Assembly (NCBI GenBank): GCA_021324365.1
Contig: JAJPJE010000070.1
Location: 1-64,000, forward strand
DNA from: Terriglobia bacterium
GTDB lineage: Bacteria; Acidobacteriota; Terriglobia; Terriglobales; Acidobacteriaceae
DNA: 64,000 nucleotides
Reading direction: 5' to 3'
Part shown: one piece after another, positions 56,170-64,000 of the stretch
Layout: each line of letters begins with the position of its first letter
Numbering within the stretch: position 1 is the stretch's first letter
Made by a program: the position numbers and the translations under genes
The notes under the pieces: model-generated
What the model was told of the DNA's origin: nothing
The model's input: the letters and a program-made list of their open reading frames with translations, nothing else
The model's database searches: none

Positions 56170-56823
56170 ATGGCGACCGATTCCTTCGACGTTAACCTGT
56201 GGACCTCATCGGCGCACGCGTTGGATTATCTCTCCCGTGCAGACCAGATTCCCCATCGTACCGAAGGCGAGCGCACACTGCTTGAATTCGTGCCCGTCAA
56301 TGCGCGACGAATTCTCGATCTCGGCAGCGGTGATGGACGTCTGCTCGCACTCGTGCTCACCGACCATCCTGACGCGGAAGCCGTTGCTCTGGATTTTTCC
56401 GCCACCATGCTCGACCGCCTTCGGGAGCGCTTCGCGTCCAATTCACGCGTCCGGATCGTCGAGCACGACCTGGCTTCTTCGCTGCCGGAACTGGACACGT
56501 TCGACGCAATCGTTTCCAGTTTTGCCATCCATCACCTCACTCATGAACGCAAACGCGAACTGTACGGCGAGATCTTCGCACGTCTTAGCCCCGGCGGCGT
56601 GTTCTGCAACCTGGAGCATGTTGCTTCGCCGACAATCGAATTGCACCATGCCTTTCTGCATGCAATCAACTACACGCCGGAAACCGAGGACCCATCAAAC
56701 AAGTTGCTGGATATGGAAGTCCAGTTGCGTTGGTTGCGCGAGATCGGCTTCCACCACGTGGACTGTCACTGGAAATGGCGGGAGTTGGCTCTGCTCTCAG
56801 GTGTGCGCGCACTCAAAAGTTAA
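56170..56823 (+). CDS. Class I SAM methyltransferase, 217 aa
   Basis: ILDLGSGDGRLLALVL is the SAM loop (about residues 47-62), EAVALDFSATMLDRL the adenosine-contact strand, and IVSSFAIHHLTHERKRELYG the post-II motif typical of the methyltransferase 25 group. The substrate is unknown. AAGGAG lies 5-10 bp before ATG 56170 and sets the start; the frame to 56143 adds nothing useful. It diverges from tsaD with a 118-bp gap and is otherwise alone. Confidence 0.9.
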   Translation: MATDSFDVNLWTSSAHALDYLSRADQIPHRTEGERTLLEFVPVNARRILDLGSGDGRLLALVLTDHPDAEAVALDFSATMLDRLRERFASNSRVRIVEHDLASSLPELDTFDAIVSSFAIHHLTHERKRELYGEIFARLSPGGVFCNLEHVASPTIELHHAFLHAINYTPETEDPSNKLLDMEVQLRWLREIGFHHVDCHWKWRELALLSGVRALKS

Positions 56824-56947
56824 CTACCAAGGACACGAAGGTTTACGAAAACTAAGCACCGCACCGGCACAGAAAGACCACTGCATTCAAGAGCTGAAAT
56901 AAGCCTACACGCACCTTCGTGCCTTTTTGGGTTAACGCTTTTCGCAG

Positions 56948-57865
56948 TTACTCTTCCTCCGGCATCTGCCCGGTCAGCAACTCCTTCGCCTTCTTTAGAT
57001 CGTCCATCTTTGCCTTGTCCATTCTCGGATATGCGGGATCGATTTCCTTTAACGTCTGGACGACAATCGCGCCCACCGCCAGACGCGTGAACCACTTGTT
57101 GTCCGCGGGAACCACATACCACGGCGCACAATCTGTCGCAGTGTTCTGAATCATTTCTTCATAAGCATTCTGATAGTCCTTCCAAAAGCCGCGCTCTTTA
57201 ATATCCGAGGTAGAGAACTTCCAATTCTTGTCCGCATCATCCAGCCGCGACAGAAAGCGCCGCTTCTGCTCTCTCTTCGACAAATTCAAAAAGAACTTCC
57301 GAACGACCATTCCATTGTTCGACAGGTACTTTTCGAAATTGTTGATGTCTTCGTAACGCTGCTCCCATATCTTCTTGCCTACGAGTCGCTCGGGCAGCTT
57401 CTCCGCGTTCAGCAGCTCATGATGCACCCTGACGACGAGCACCTCCTCGTAATACGATCGATTGAAGATGCCGATTCTGCCACGCTCAGGCAAGCATTTA
57501 CTGGTGCGCCATAGGTAATCGTGATCCAACTCTTCCGCTGACGGGCTCTTGAAGGAATACACCTGTACTCCCTGCGGATTCAGGCCTGACATGACGTGCT
57601 TGATCGTGCCGTCCTTGCCGGCGGCATCCATAGCCTGGAAGATCAGCAGCACGCCCCAGCGGTTTTCGGCATAGAGTTTGTCCTGCAGCCTGGCCATCAT
57701 CTCGACGTTGTGCTGCAGCAATTCGGGAGCGTCTGCCTTTTCCGATTTGAAGCCGGCCGTGTCGCCTGGATCGTAGTCTTTGAGCCGGAAGTTCTTTCCT
57801 TTCTCTACGCGATACCGCTTCGCCAGATCCTTCACCTGCGGGTGCGTTTTAGAGTACTTTCCCAT
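56948..57865 (-). CDS. ppk2: Polyphosphate kinase 2, class III-like, 305 aa
   Basis: Transfers phosphate between polyphosphate and nucleotides. Walker A AMDAAGKDGT (78-87), lid and Walker B region in GRIGIFNRSYYEEVLVVRVH, and the final WYVVPADNKWFTRLAVGAIV. The N-terminal extension (KRYRVEKGKNFRLKDYDPGD) is typical of the class III group, which can phosphorylate both AMP and ADP. Class is judged by eye. Minus strand, alone; its 3' side faces the methyltransferase. Confidence 0.92.
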   Translation of the reverse strand: MGKYSKTHPQVKDLAKRYRVEKGKNFRLKDYDPGDTAGFKSEKADAPELLQHNVEMMARLQDKLYAENRWGVLLIFQAMDAAGKDGTIKHVMSGLNPQGVQVYSFKSPSAEELDHDYLWRTSKCLPERGRIGIFNRSYYEEVLVVRVHHELLNAEKLPERLVGKKIWEQRYEDINNFEKYLSNNGMVVRKFFLNLSKREQKRRFLSRLDDADKNWKFSTSDIKERGFWKDYQNAYEEMIQNTATDCAPWYVVPADNKWFTRLAVGAIVVQTLKEIDPAYPRMDKAKMDDLKKAKELLTGQMPEEE

Positions 57866-58028
57866 TTGCTCTCCCCCCCGGACGCAGTTGATTCTACCCG
57901 AGTCCTTGATCCCTCTCAGTCGCTTAGTCGCTAAGTCTTCCTGTCTCTCAGCGACTCGGTTCCTGGATTACGGATGCCCCGTTCCAATTACCAATTCGTT
58001 GAGCCTGCAATTACCATCTACAGAAGGA

Positions 58029-59413
58029 ATGCTGCGAACTGCTGCCATCGAGGTGATCCGCACCCTGCGCTCGCGGGGCCACCAGGCGTACCTGGTCGGC
58101 GGATGCGTGCGCGATCTGCTTCTCGGTCGCGAGCCTGCTGACTACGACGTCGCCACGGATGCCCTTCCCCAACAGGTGATGCACATCTTTCCGGAAACCT
58201 ATGCGGTCGGTGCGCAATTTGGCGTGGTATTAGTTCCGATAGATTCCCTTACGTGCGGAGATCTCGCCGAGGTTGCCAAGCAGCATCCTGAGGAGACGCC
58301 GGCCGAAGCCGTAAAGAATAAGGCCGTTGAGGTCGCCACGTTTCGGAATGACGGTATCTACACCGATGGGCGCCATCCCAACCAGGTCACCTATAGCACC
58401 GACCCGCGTGAAGACGTGCAGCGCCGTGATTTCACGATAAACGGCCTTCTCATGGATCCTCTCGCCAGCAATCGCGTGCTCGACTTTGTGGGCGGTTGCG
58501 GGGACCTTGAACGCCAGGTGGTTCGCGCTATTGGCGAACCCGAGCGGCGCTTTCGCGAAGACAAGCTTCGCATGTTCGTGCAGTCCGCTTCGCGGCGCGC
58601 TTCGGTTTCACCGTCGACTCAGCGACATTTGCTGCTATAAAACGCCTGGCGCCCGAAATCCACCAGGTAAGCCATGAGCGGATTCGCGAAGAACTGACGA
58701 AGATGCTCACTGAAGGGCATGCGAAGCGCGCGTTTGAGTTGCTGGACGAATCAGGCCTGCTGCACGAGATCCTCCCCGAAGTCGAAAAAATGAAGGGGGT
58801 AGCGCAACCGCCGCAATATCACCCCGAGGGCGACGTCTTCGTGCACACTCTCTTGCTACTCGATCAGTTGCCACCCGGCGCTTCGCGCACTCTGGCTTGG
58901 GGAATGCTGCTGCACGATGTCGGCAAACCGCCTACATTTCGGGTTGCGCCCGATCGCATTCGCTTCGACGGTCATGTCGAAGTCGGTGTCCGGATGGCAG
59001 CAGCGATCTGCCGGCGGCTGCGCATGTCCAACGAGGATACGGAGCAGATTCTTGCCCTTGTCGACAATCACATGCGCTTTGCCGACGTACAGAAGATGAA
59101 GGAATCCACCCTCAAGCGCTTCCTGCGACTGCCCCGTTTTGATGAGCATCTTACGTTACACCATGCTGACGTCATGGCCAGCCACGGCAAGCTCGATCTC
59201 TACGACTTCACGCGGCGGAAGCTGAATGAGACCCCCCCGGAGGAGATCCGACCCGAACCGCTGATCACCGGGCGCGATCTGATCGCCGCCGGATACCAGC
59301 CGGGGCCTTTATTCAAGGAAATTCTGACTGCGGTGGAGGACCGCCAGCTCGAGGGAGGTTTGCGCACGAAAGAAGATGCTTTGAGATTTATACGCGAAGA
59401 ATTCCAGCGCTAG
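58029..59413 (+). pseudogene. cca: CCA tRNA nucleotidyltransferase with a -1 frameshift
   Basis: The nucleotidyltransferase domain starts at ATG 58029 and has GGCVRDLLLGREPADYDVAT with the two metal-binding Asp (38, 40), then R-R-D-F-T-I-N-G-L and the E-D-x-x-R-x-x-R site. At 58575-58577 it leaves frame after LRMF and ends at 58640. The expected AVRFAARFGFTVDSATFAAI and later HD domain (HDVGKPPTF) continue in the next frame to 59413. One base restored near 58576 (M-L/F-R-A-V-R) repairs it. The enzyme is normally essential, except where all tRNAs encode CCA (the tRNA-Leu here does), so a sequence error is likely. Confidence 0.85.
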
Positions 59414-59452
59414 AAGCGAGAGAAGTGACGCAGTCATCTTCAGATTACCCGA

Positions 59453-60415
59453 TCACTTTACGCGCGCCAGATGCACCGCAAACCAGTTCCGGCGATCCGT
59501 CCATGTGCGCTCCAGTTCAAATCCGCCCATACTCAGGATCGATCGCACCATATGCTCATTAAACTTGTAACTGTTCTCGGTGTGGATGCGTTCGCCTTGC
59601 TCGAAATGAACTCGCATTGCCAGCGAGTCTACGCTGACCGTCTGCTCGCGCAGGCTCTCCAGATAGATCTCCATCCGCGAACACTTAGGATTCCATTCAG
59701 CAACATGCTTGAACTGCTTGAGGTCAAAATGTCCGCCCAATTCTCGGTTGATGCGTGCCAGCACGTTCTTATTAAACCGCTCCGTCACGCCCTGCGCATC
59801 GTCATAGGCAGGTACGAGTACGCGCTCACTTTTCACCAAGTCTGTTCCGAGGAGCAGTGCTTCTCCCTTTCGCAACGAACCTCGCACGCTGTGCAGCACC
59901 GCCCCAGCCCGCATTGGTTCGAAGTTGCCGATGCTCGATCCCAGATATAGCACCAGTTTCTCTCCGCTGGTATTCGCAATCCCGTCCAGGCCTTCGCAGT
60001 AATCCGCCACAACCGGGCGCACTTCCAGCCCTGCATAATCCCCATTCAGATTGCGAACTGCATCTTCAAGAGCCGTGTGCGATACGTCGATGGGATAGAA
60101 GGTCACCCGCGACTGGCGGCTCAACAACTCGCGGATTACGATCCGCGTTTTCGTCGCCGTCCCAGCCCCCAGCTCTACGAGGGTGAGTCCGTCGCCCGCA
60201 GCCTCCACCATCTGGCCTGCGTAGCGCTCCAGGATTCGCGCTTCGGTTCGTGTCAGGTAGTACTCGGGCAACTCGGTGATCCGTTCGAACAACTGTGATC
60301 CTTCCGCATCGTAGAAAAGCTTCGGCGGAAGCGATTTTCGCCTCTGCATCAGGCCGGCGAGGACGACTTCTGCAATGGGAGATACTGCACGTTCCGCTCG
60401 TTCGTATGCGCTCAT
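59453..60415 (-). CDS. egtD: L-histidine Na-methyltransferase EgtD, 320 aa
   Basis: Makes hercynine from histidine by three SAM-dependent methylations, the first step of ergothioneine synthesis. LFYDAEGSQLFERITELPEY, EARILER, LVELGAGTATKTRIVIREL (SAM loop), the F-Y-P-I-D-V-S strand, and the Y-L-G-S-S-I-G-N-F segment with RAGAVLHS are standard. The start is ATG 60415 by overlap (ATGA) with the end of egtB; upstream sequence belongs to egtB. Translationally coupled to it. Confidence 0.95.
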   Translation of the reverse strand: MSAYERAERAVSPIAEVVLAGLMQRRKSLPPKLFYDAEGSQLFERITELPEYYLTRTEARILERYAGQMVEAAGDGLTLVELGAGTATKTRIVIRELLSRQSRVTFYPIDVSHTALEDAVRNLNGDYAGLEVRPVVADYCEGLDGIANTSGEKLVLYLGSSIGNFEPMRAGAVLHSVRGSLRKGEALLLGTDLVKSERVLVPAYDDAQGVTERFNKNVLARINRELGGHFDLKQFKHVAEWNPKCSRMEIYLESLREQTVSVDSLAMRVHFEQGERIHTENSYKFNEHMVRSILSMGGFELERTWTDRRNWFAVHLARVK

Positions 60416-61689
60416 TTTGCCAATCGTATTCCCGAGAATTGCCACCGGGCATGCGGTGGGAAGAAGTTGCGATAGCTCGCGCGGATGTGCGATCGCGGAG
60501 TTACGCACGATCCTCCACGCAGCACCATCCGGTTGCTCATGAATTTCCCGTTGTATTCGCCGAGTGCACCGGAGTTCGGGCGAAACCCCGGATAGCCTAC
60601 ATACGGACTCGCTGTCCACTCCCATGCATCGCCAAACATTTGCCGCGGAGCGCCTTCGCACTCCGGTTCAGGAATGGCATGCAGATAGCCATCCTCGAGA
60701 AAATTGCCGTCAGCCGGAACGTTGCTTGCGACCACCTCCCACTCTCCTTCAGTCGCCAGCCGCGCGTTTGCCCAGCGCGCGTAAGCATCCGCCTCATAGA
60801 AGCTGACGTGGCAGACCGGTTCATGAGGATTCACGGCCTGCATGCCTGACATCGTGAAAACGATCCAATCTTCACCTTGATGCTCCCAATACAGCGGCGC
60901 ACGCCAGCCCTGCGCCTTCACAGCGTCCCAGCCATCGGACAGCCACAACTCGGGCCTCAAATAGCCGTCGTCGTGGATAAACTGCAGATACTCGCCATTG
61001 GTTACCAGTCGTGATGCGATGCGAAATTCCTTGAGGTATGCCTGGTGACGAGGCCCTTCATTATCGAATGCGAACCCCGTGCCCTCGTAGCCAATGCTGT
61101 ATAAGCCCGCATCAAATTCGAACCAGCTCATTTCATGGTGTCTGGTGTCGGGAGATGGAGTCACAGGAGCATACGACGGCCGTAAAGGCTGGCTCCAGAA
61201 CGCATGCTTGATGTCGGTAAGGATCAATTCCTGATGTTGCTGCTCATGGTTTAAACCGACTTCTACCAGATCCTGGATGTCGTGCACTTTGTCTGACGCG
61301 AGCAGATCGAGCATGTTCCGATCCACATGCTCGCGATACGCGCGCACCTGCTCGCAGGATGGCCGGGAGAACAGTCCACGAAACGCTCGATCCGGATGCG
61401 CCCCAAGTCCCTTGTAATAAGAATTGAAAAGGTATTGAAACTCGGGATGAAATGGCTGGTAATCGTGGAGGTTGGGAATAAGTAGAAACGTTTCGAAGAA
61501 CCAGGTCGTGTGTGCCCGATGCCATTTAGCGGGACTGGCATCCGGCATCGATTGCACCATCTGGTCTTCGGCCGTTAACGGATGACAGATGGATTCGGTC
61601 GTATTGCGAACTTCCGCATAGCGTCGGGCTAATTCCTTGCTTGCATCCGATATTTCCGCCCCTGGCACCCACTGCCGAATGGCATTCAT
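60412..61689 (-). CDS. egtB: Sulfoxide synthase EgtB, 425 aa
   Basis: A non-haem iron enzyme that joins hercynine to cysteine or gamma-glutamyl-cysteine. N-terminal DinB-like helices hold the iron ligands: a His in the WHRAH region (57 or 60), His148 and His152 (NHEQQHQE). The C-terminal formylglycine-generating-enzyme-like domain runs from about 190 to the end (PVCHVSFYEADAYARWANAR, ATEGEWE, FGDAWEWTASPYVGYPGF, VLRGGSCVTPRSHIRASYRN). GAGG precedes the ATG. First of the two-gene egtBD operon. Confidence 0.95.
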   Translation of the reverse strand: MNAIRQWVPGAEISDASKELARRYAEVRNTTESICHPLTAEDQMVQSMPDASPAKWHRAHTTWFFETFLLIPNLHDYQPFHPEFQYLFNSYYKGLGAHPDRAFRGLFSRPSCEQVRAYREHVDRNMLDLLASDKVHDIQDLVEVGLNHEQQHQELILTDIKHAFWSQPLRPSYAPVTPSPDTRHHEMSWFEFDAGLYSIGYEGTGFAFDNEGPRHQAYLKEFRIASRLVTNGEYLQFIHDDGYLRPELWLSDGWDAVKAQGWRAPLYWEHQGEDWIVFTMSGMQAVNPHEPVCHVSFYEADAYARWANARLATEGEWEVVASNVPADGNFLEDGYLHAIPEPECEGAPRQMFGDAWEWTASPYVGYPGFRPNSGALGEYNGKFMSNRMVLRGGSCVTPRSHIRASYRNFFPPHARWQFSGIRLAK

Positions 61690-61820
61690 CCTCAGCCTCT
61701 CCGGACATAAGTTCGTAAGCCCTCGGCAAGGTAGGGCTTATATCGACATGAACAAGTTGGATGTTTTTCCAGGTAAGGGCGTTACATTTATTCGCGCGAA
61801 CGGCGAAGTTTACTCATGGA

Positions 61821-62372
61821 TCACAGAATCGCGCGGACTGCTCTGCGCGCTAGTTCCACGCTAAACCCATAAACGAGGTGCGATGCGAGCGCATTTACAT
61901 GAACTGAAAGGGGATAGCTCGTGGGCGACTCCGATAGATGCATCATGGGTACGCCCACCTCATCTCCACCGACAAATAGTGCGGTCCCATACGCCATCCC
62001 CACCGCTTTTCTGATCTCGGGCATGAACTCAGCAGCAGCACCATACGCGCCACCAGCCAGCGTACCGTATGCGTAGTGAATAATCGGCCCGGCTTTCTTT
62101 TTCTGAGCGTGGCTCAACTGCCGATTGAGTACCTTCTCCGCCAAGAATTGAGCCATCTTCATGGTCGCGTCTTCGTCTTCGGATTGCGACTGCTTCGGCG
62201 TACGATTTTTTCCAGACCGAGCCGTGCGCGGATCACTCTTGTTCCAGGCTTTCGCAGCTTTTTGAAATCCTGCCTGGTACTGATTCATCATCCATGAACC
62301 GAAGGCGCCGCCAATCATGCCCGCCACCAGGCCTTTCCAAAGTTCGTGATCCGCGTGCCGTCGGTTTGTCAT
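61821..62372 (-). CDS. DUF1440 (YagU-like) membrane protein, 183 aa
   Basis: KGLVAGMIGGAFGSWMMNQY is a glycine-rich membrane helix. A basic/acidic middle stretch (about 45-75) follows, then HYAYGTLAGGAYGAAAEFMP, a GMAYGTALFVGGDEVGVPMM helix and a final ASHLVYGFSVELARRAVRAIL. This pattern is the YagU/DUF1440 family, inner-membrane proteins of unknown role (YagU is linked to acid resistance). Between egtB and the large protein at the right edge, all on the minus strand but not tightly spaced. Confidence 0.8.
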   Translation of the reverse strand: MTNRRHADHELWKGLVAGMIGGAFGSWMMNQYQAGFQKAAKAWNKSDPRTARSGKNRTPKQSQSEDEDATMKMAQFLAEKVLNRQLSHAQKKKAGPIIHYAYGTLAGGAYGAAAEFMPEIRKAVGMAYGTALFVGGDEVGVPMMHLSESPTSYPLSVHVNALASHLVYGFSVELARRAVRAIL

Positions 62373-62424
62373 GATGACCTCAGCAGGTTAGAAGCTGTAA
62401 GGAAGCATGCTGTCGCCCGCCGTC

Positions 62425-64000
62425 TTAATTCCCTACGCCAAGCTTTGCGGACTGCCTAGCTACAATCCTCCGATTGAACCGAAGCGCCTGCGCTGCATCG
62501 AGCAGCAGTTCGGCGCGCACATAAGGGAGAGAAAAGCTGTTGATATAAGAAAGCGTTAGATCGGGCTCGCTCTTGATTCCAGTCTGCACCAGCGATCCAA
62601 GCATGTACCACGAGACCTGCGTCTGGTTATCGTCCTGTTCCTGGCGCAGCAACTGATCTCCAACTTCGAAGCCTTGTCGCAGCGCATCCCGCAGCATAGC
62701 GCTATTGTTCGTGGATTGCGCGACGTCGGCTCTCGAAGCAGCAAGTTGCAACTGTGTCTTCAGGTCCTGAGAATCACCGGCGGTCTTCTGCGCCTGATCG
62801 AGCAACTGCATGGCCTTGCCGGGCTGGTCCGCTGCGACTTGCTCGGCCACGCTTCCCATTGTCACAGCGCGCATATTCGGGTCGGTAATGCCCTGCGTGA
62901 GTGCCAACGCATTGTCCGGATTCCAACTGGCCATTCCCTGCGCCCGCAGGCGAGTTATCTGATTCGCGTCAGTCGGGCTGCCGATAGAACTGTCACCATA
63001 AGTCCAGCGCACATTCGCCAACCCCGCGAGTCCTTGGGCCACCTGAGGATGCGATTCGGCGATCTGGTTCAAAAGCTCGGGATCGAATTGCCGTAACAGC
63101 GACACATAATGAAAGAGCGCAATTTCCAGCGGATCGGTGATCTGTGTAGAGCCAGTTCCGGTATTGACCGTCATCGACACCCCGGAAGGCGGCGCGACGT
63201 TCTGCGCATTGGTGACAAACAATTCCAGCGCATGCCTCACCTTGTCTTTTGGGACGTGATACGCCATTCTCTGCACCATTCGGGCGAAGTCTGAATTCGT
63301 TGTCCAAGTCGCCGTCGAGCGCTCATAATTACCTACAGCTTCGTCGAAGATCGCTTCCAGCACGCTCGGTCCATCCGGCGATTGGATATTGCCAGGACGT
63401 CGCTCTCGCACAGTTTCCAACGCAACTCCCGCCATCGCGCTATAGGGGTATTGGCTTTCGGCAGCAAGACGCAATGCTTCCATTCGAAGCCTTGGAATCT
63501 GCGACTCACCCTTTGTGCGGGCCAAGCTCTGGAAAACCTCCGTCGCCGCTGCACTCAATGGATCCGAAGCCATCAGAGCGGCAGGATCAGAACCAGCGCT
63601 CACCGGCTTCATCTGATGTAGGAGCTTCAGGCCGAACTCAGGATCGCCCGGCGCGACCATCTGTATGGCAAGCATCTGCATGCGCGCGCGCTTTTGATCG
63701 TCTGCCTGGTCCTCGGCGAGTTGAAACAGCTCCTCGGCCCATTTTTCACCCGTCTCGGGCTGCAGCCGAGTGATCATGTTGATCTGCCGCGCCAGTAAGC
63801 TCACGCGCTGATCGGGCAAGACCTCATCATTCGCGGCATGGCTGCGTTCCAGCAGGTCTAGGATTTGCTGCTTCAGGGCTGCCTGTGGATCGTCTTTTGG
63901 GTCTTTGGGAGGACTTTTAACAAGCGCAGCTTTGGATGGATTCGTCGTTTCTGCGGTTTTGTTACGGGAAGGACTGGAGCTGGCACTGGGGCCTTGATCC
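62425..64000 (-). CDS. Large helical hypothetical protein, 5' end outside window (more than 525 aa)
   Basis: The frame is open from the stop at 62425 to the right edge; the TTG at 63819 is internal because about 60 more codons read on without a stop. The visible N-terminal part is Ser/Pro/Lys-rich with low complexity, followed by helix-rich sequence with repeated A-x-x-L-A/D-x-A-x-x pattern (ETGEKWAEELFQLAEDQADD, AEQVAADQPGKAMQLLDQAQ), suggesting TPR-like or HEAT-like repeats. No domain recognised. An exported location is possible but cannot be judged without the start. Confidence 0.7.
   Translation of the reverse strand, partial: DQGPSASSSPSRNKTAETTNPSKAALVKSPPKDPKDDPQAALKQQILDLLERSHAANDEVLPDQRVSLLARQINMITRLQPETGEKWAEELFQLAEDQADDQKRARMQMLAIQMVAPGDPEFGLKLLHQMKPVSAGSDPAALMASDPLSAAATEVFQSLARTKGESQIPRLRMEALRLAAESQYPYSAMAGVALETVRERRPGNIQSPDGPSVLEAIFDEAVGNYERSTATWTTNSDFARMVQRMAYHVPKDKVRHALELFVTNAQNVAPPSGVSMTVNTGTGSTQITDPLEIALFHYVSLLRQFDPELLNQIAESHPQVAQGLAGLANVRWTYGDSSIGSPTDANQITRLRAQGMASWNPDNALALTQGITDPNMRAVTMGSVAEQVAADQPGKAMQLLDQAQKTAGDSQDLKTQLQLAASRADVAQSTNNSAMLRDALRQGFEVGDQLLRQEQDDNQTQVSWYMLGSLVQTGIKSEPDLTLSYINSFSLPYVRAELLLDAAQALRFNRRIVARQSAKLGVGN

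Noticed and set aside
56912-56935. GCACCTTCGTGC followed by T-run as terminator of the methyltransferase gene
   Set aside because: The stem is only four base pairs; too weak to list.
61637-61864. 75-codon plus-strand frame (or its 38-codon inner form MNKLDVFPGKGV...)
   Set aside because: No ribosome binding site, overlaps the end of the DUF1440 gene on the other strand, and no family known.

Overview
The window looks like ordinary chromosome of an Acidobacteriota member, most likely Terriglobales and close in style to Koribacter. The support is: moderately high GC; a secreted ADGTPFPPP-repeat protein; a CadC-like winged-helix/TPR regulator; paired DUF3857/transglutaminase proteins; TIGR03118 and DUF2891 proteins; an EgtB-EgtD pair; and a TreS-maltokinase fusion. 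The assignment rests on recognising gene families, not on a database search. I see no phage, insertion sequence or CRISPR array.

Layout. 1-8.2 kb: small secreted or hypothetical genes, an XRE regulator with a well-placed promoter and inverted repeat, a tandem GNAT protein, a TIGR03118 protein, a frameshifted OGFr-like gene, tRNA-Leu(CAA), a DUF2891 protein, and an OsmC gene behind a broken ACT-like gene. 8.2-10.3 kb: a compact arsenic locus of cysteine-rich MarR regulator, arsenite methyltransferase ArsM and thioredoxin-type arsenate reductase ArsC, followed by what looks like only the last part of an ACR3 arsenite permease. 10.8-20 kb: a CadC/TPR regulator, two overlapping DUF3857 proteins (one lacking the transglutaminase catalytic residues) and a DUF2207/LemA pair. 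20.6-30 kb: HPP-like and SDR genes, a 1041-residue FAD/Fe-S oxidoreductase, a GH15 glucanase with a small membrane partner, and a GT39 transferase whose ribosome binding site lies in a hairpin.

30-37.7 kb is the minus-strand translation operon rimP-nusA-infB-DUF503-rbfA-nrnA. Its roughly 300-nt leader carries a promoter and, just before rimP, a complete intrinsic terminator, so it is a candidate attenuator. 37.8-51.4 kb: an acyltransferase, a repeat-rich intergenic region, a secreted amidohydrolase, a receiver-PAS protein, a PPi-type phosphofructokinase, small metabolic and regulatory genes, guaB, a VanZ protein and a single-domain receiver. 51.5-64 kb: the TreS-maltokinase fusion (with an unusual Asn in the kinase domain), tsaD, a methyltransferase, class III PPK2, a CCA-adding enzyme gene with a -1 lesion, ergothioneine genes egtB-egtD, a DUF1440 protein and a large protein running off the right edge.

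Three conserved genes, one of them normally essential, are each broken by one- or two-base indels. Either the assembly has indel errors or these genes are decaying. No single locus is clearly a new system. The best leads are the rimP leader, the repeat-peptide gene at the left edge, the arsenic locus with its apparently leaderless promoter and truncated permease, and the GT39 hairpin.
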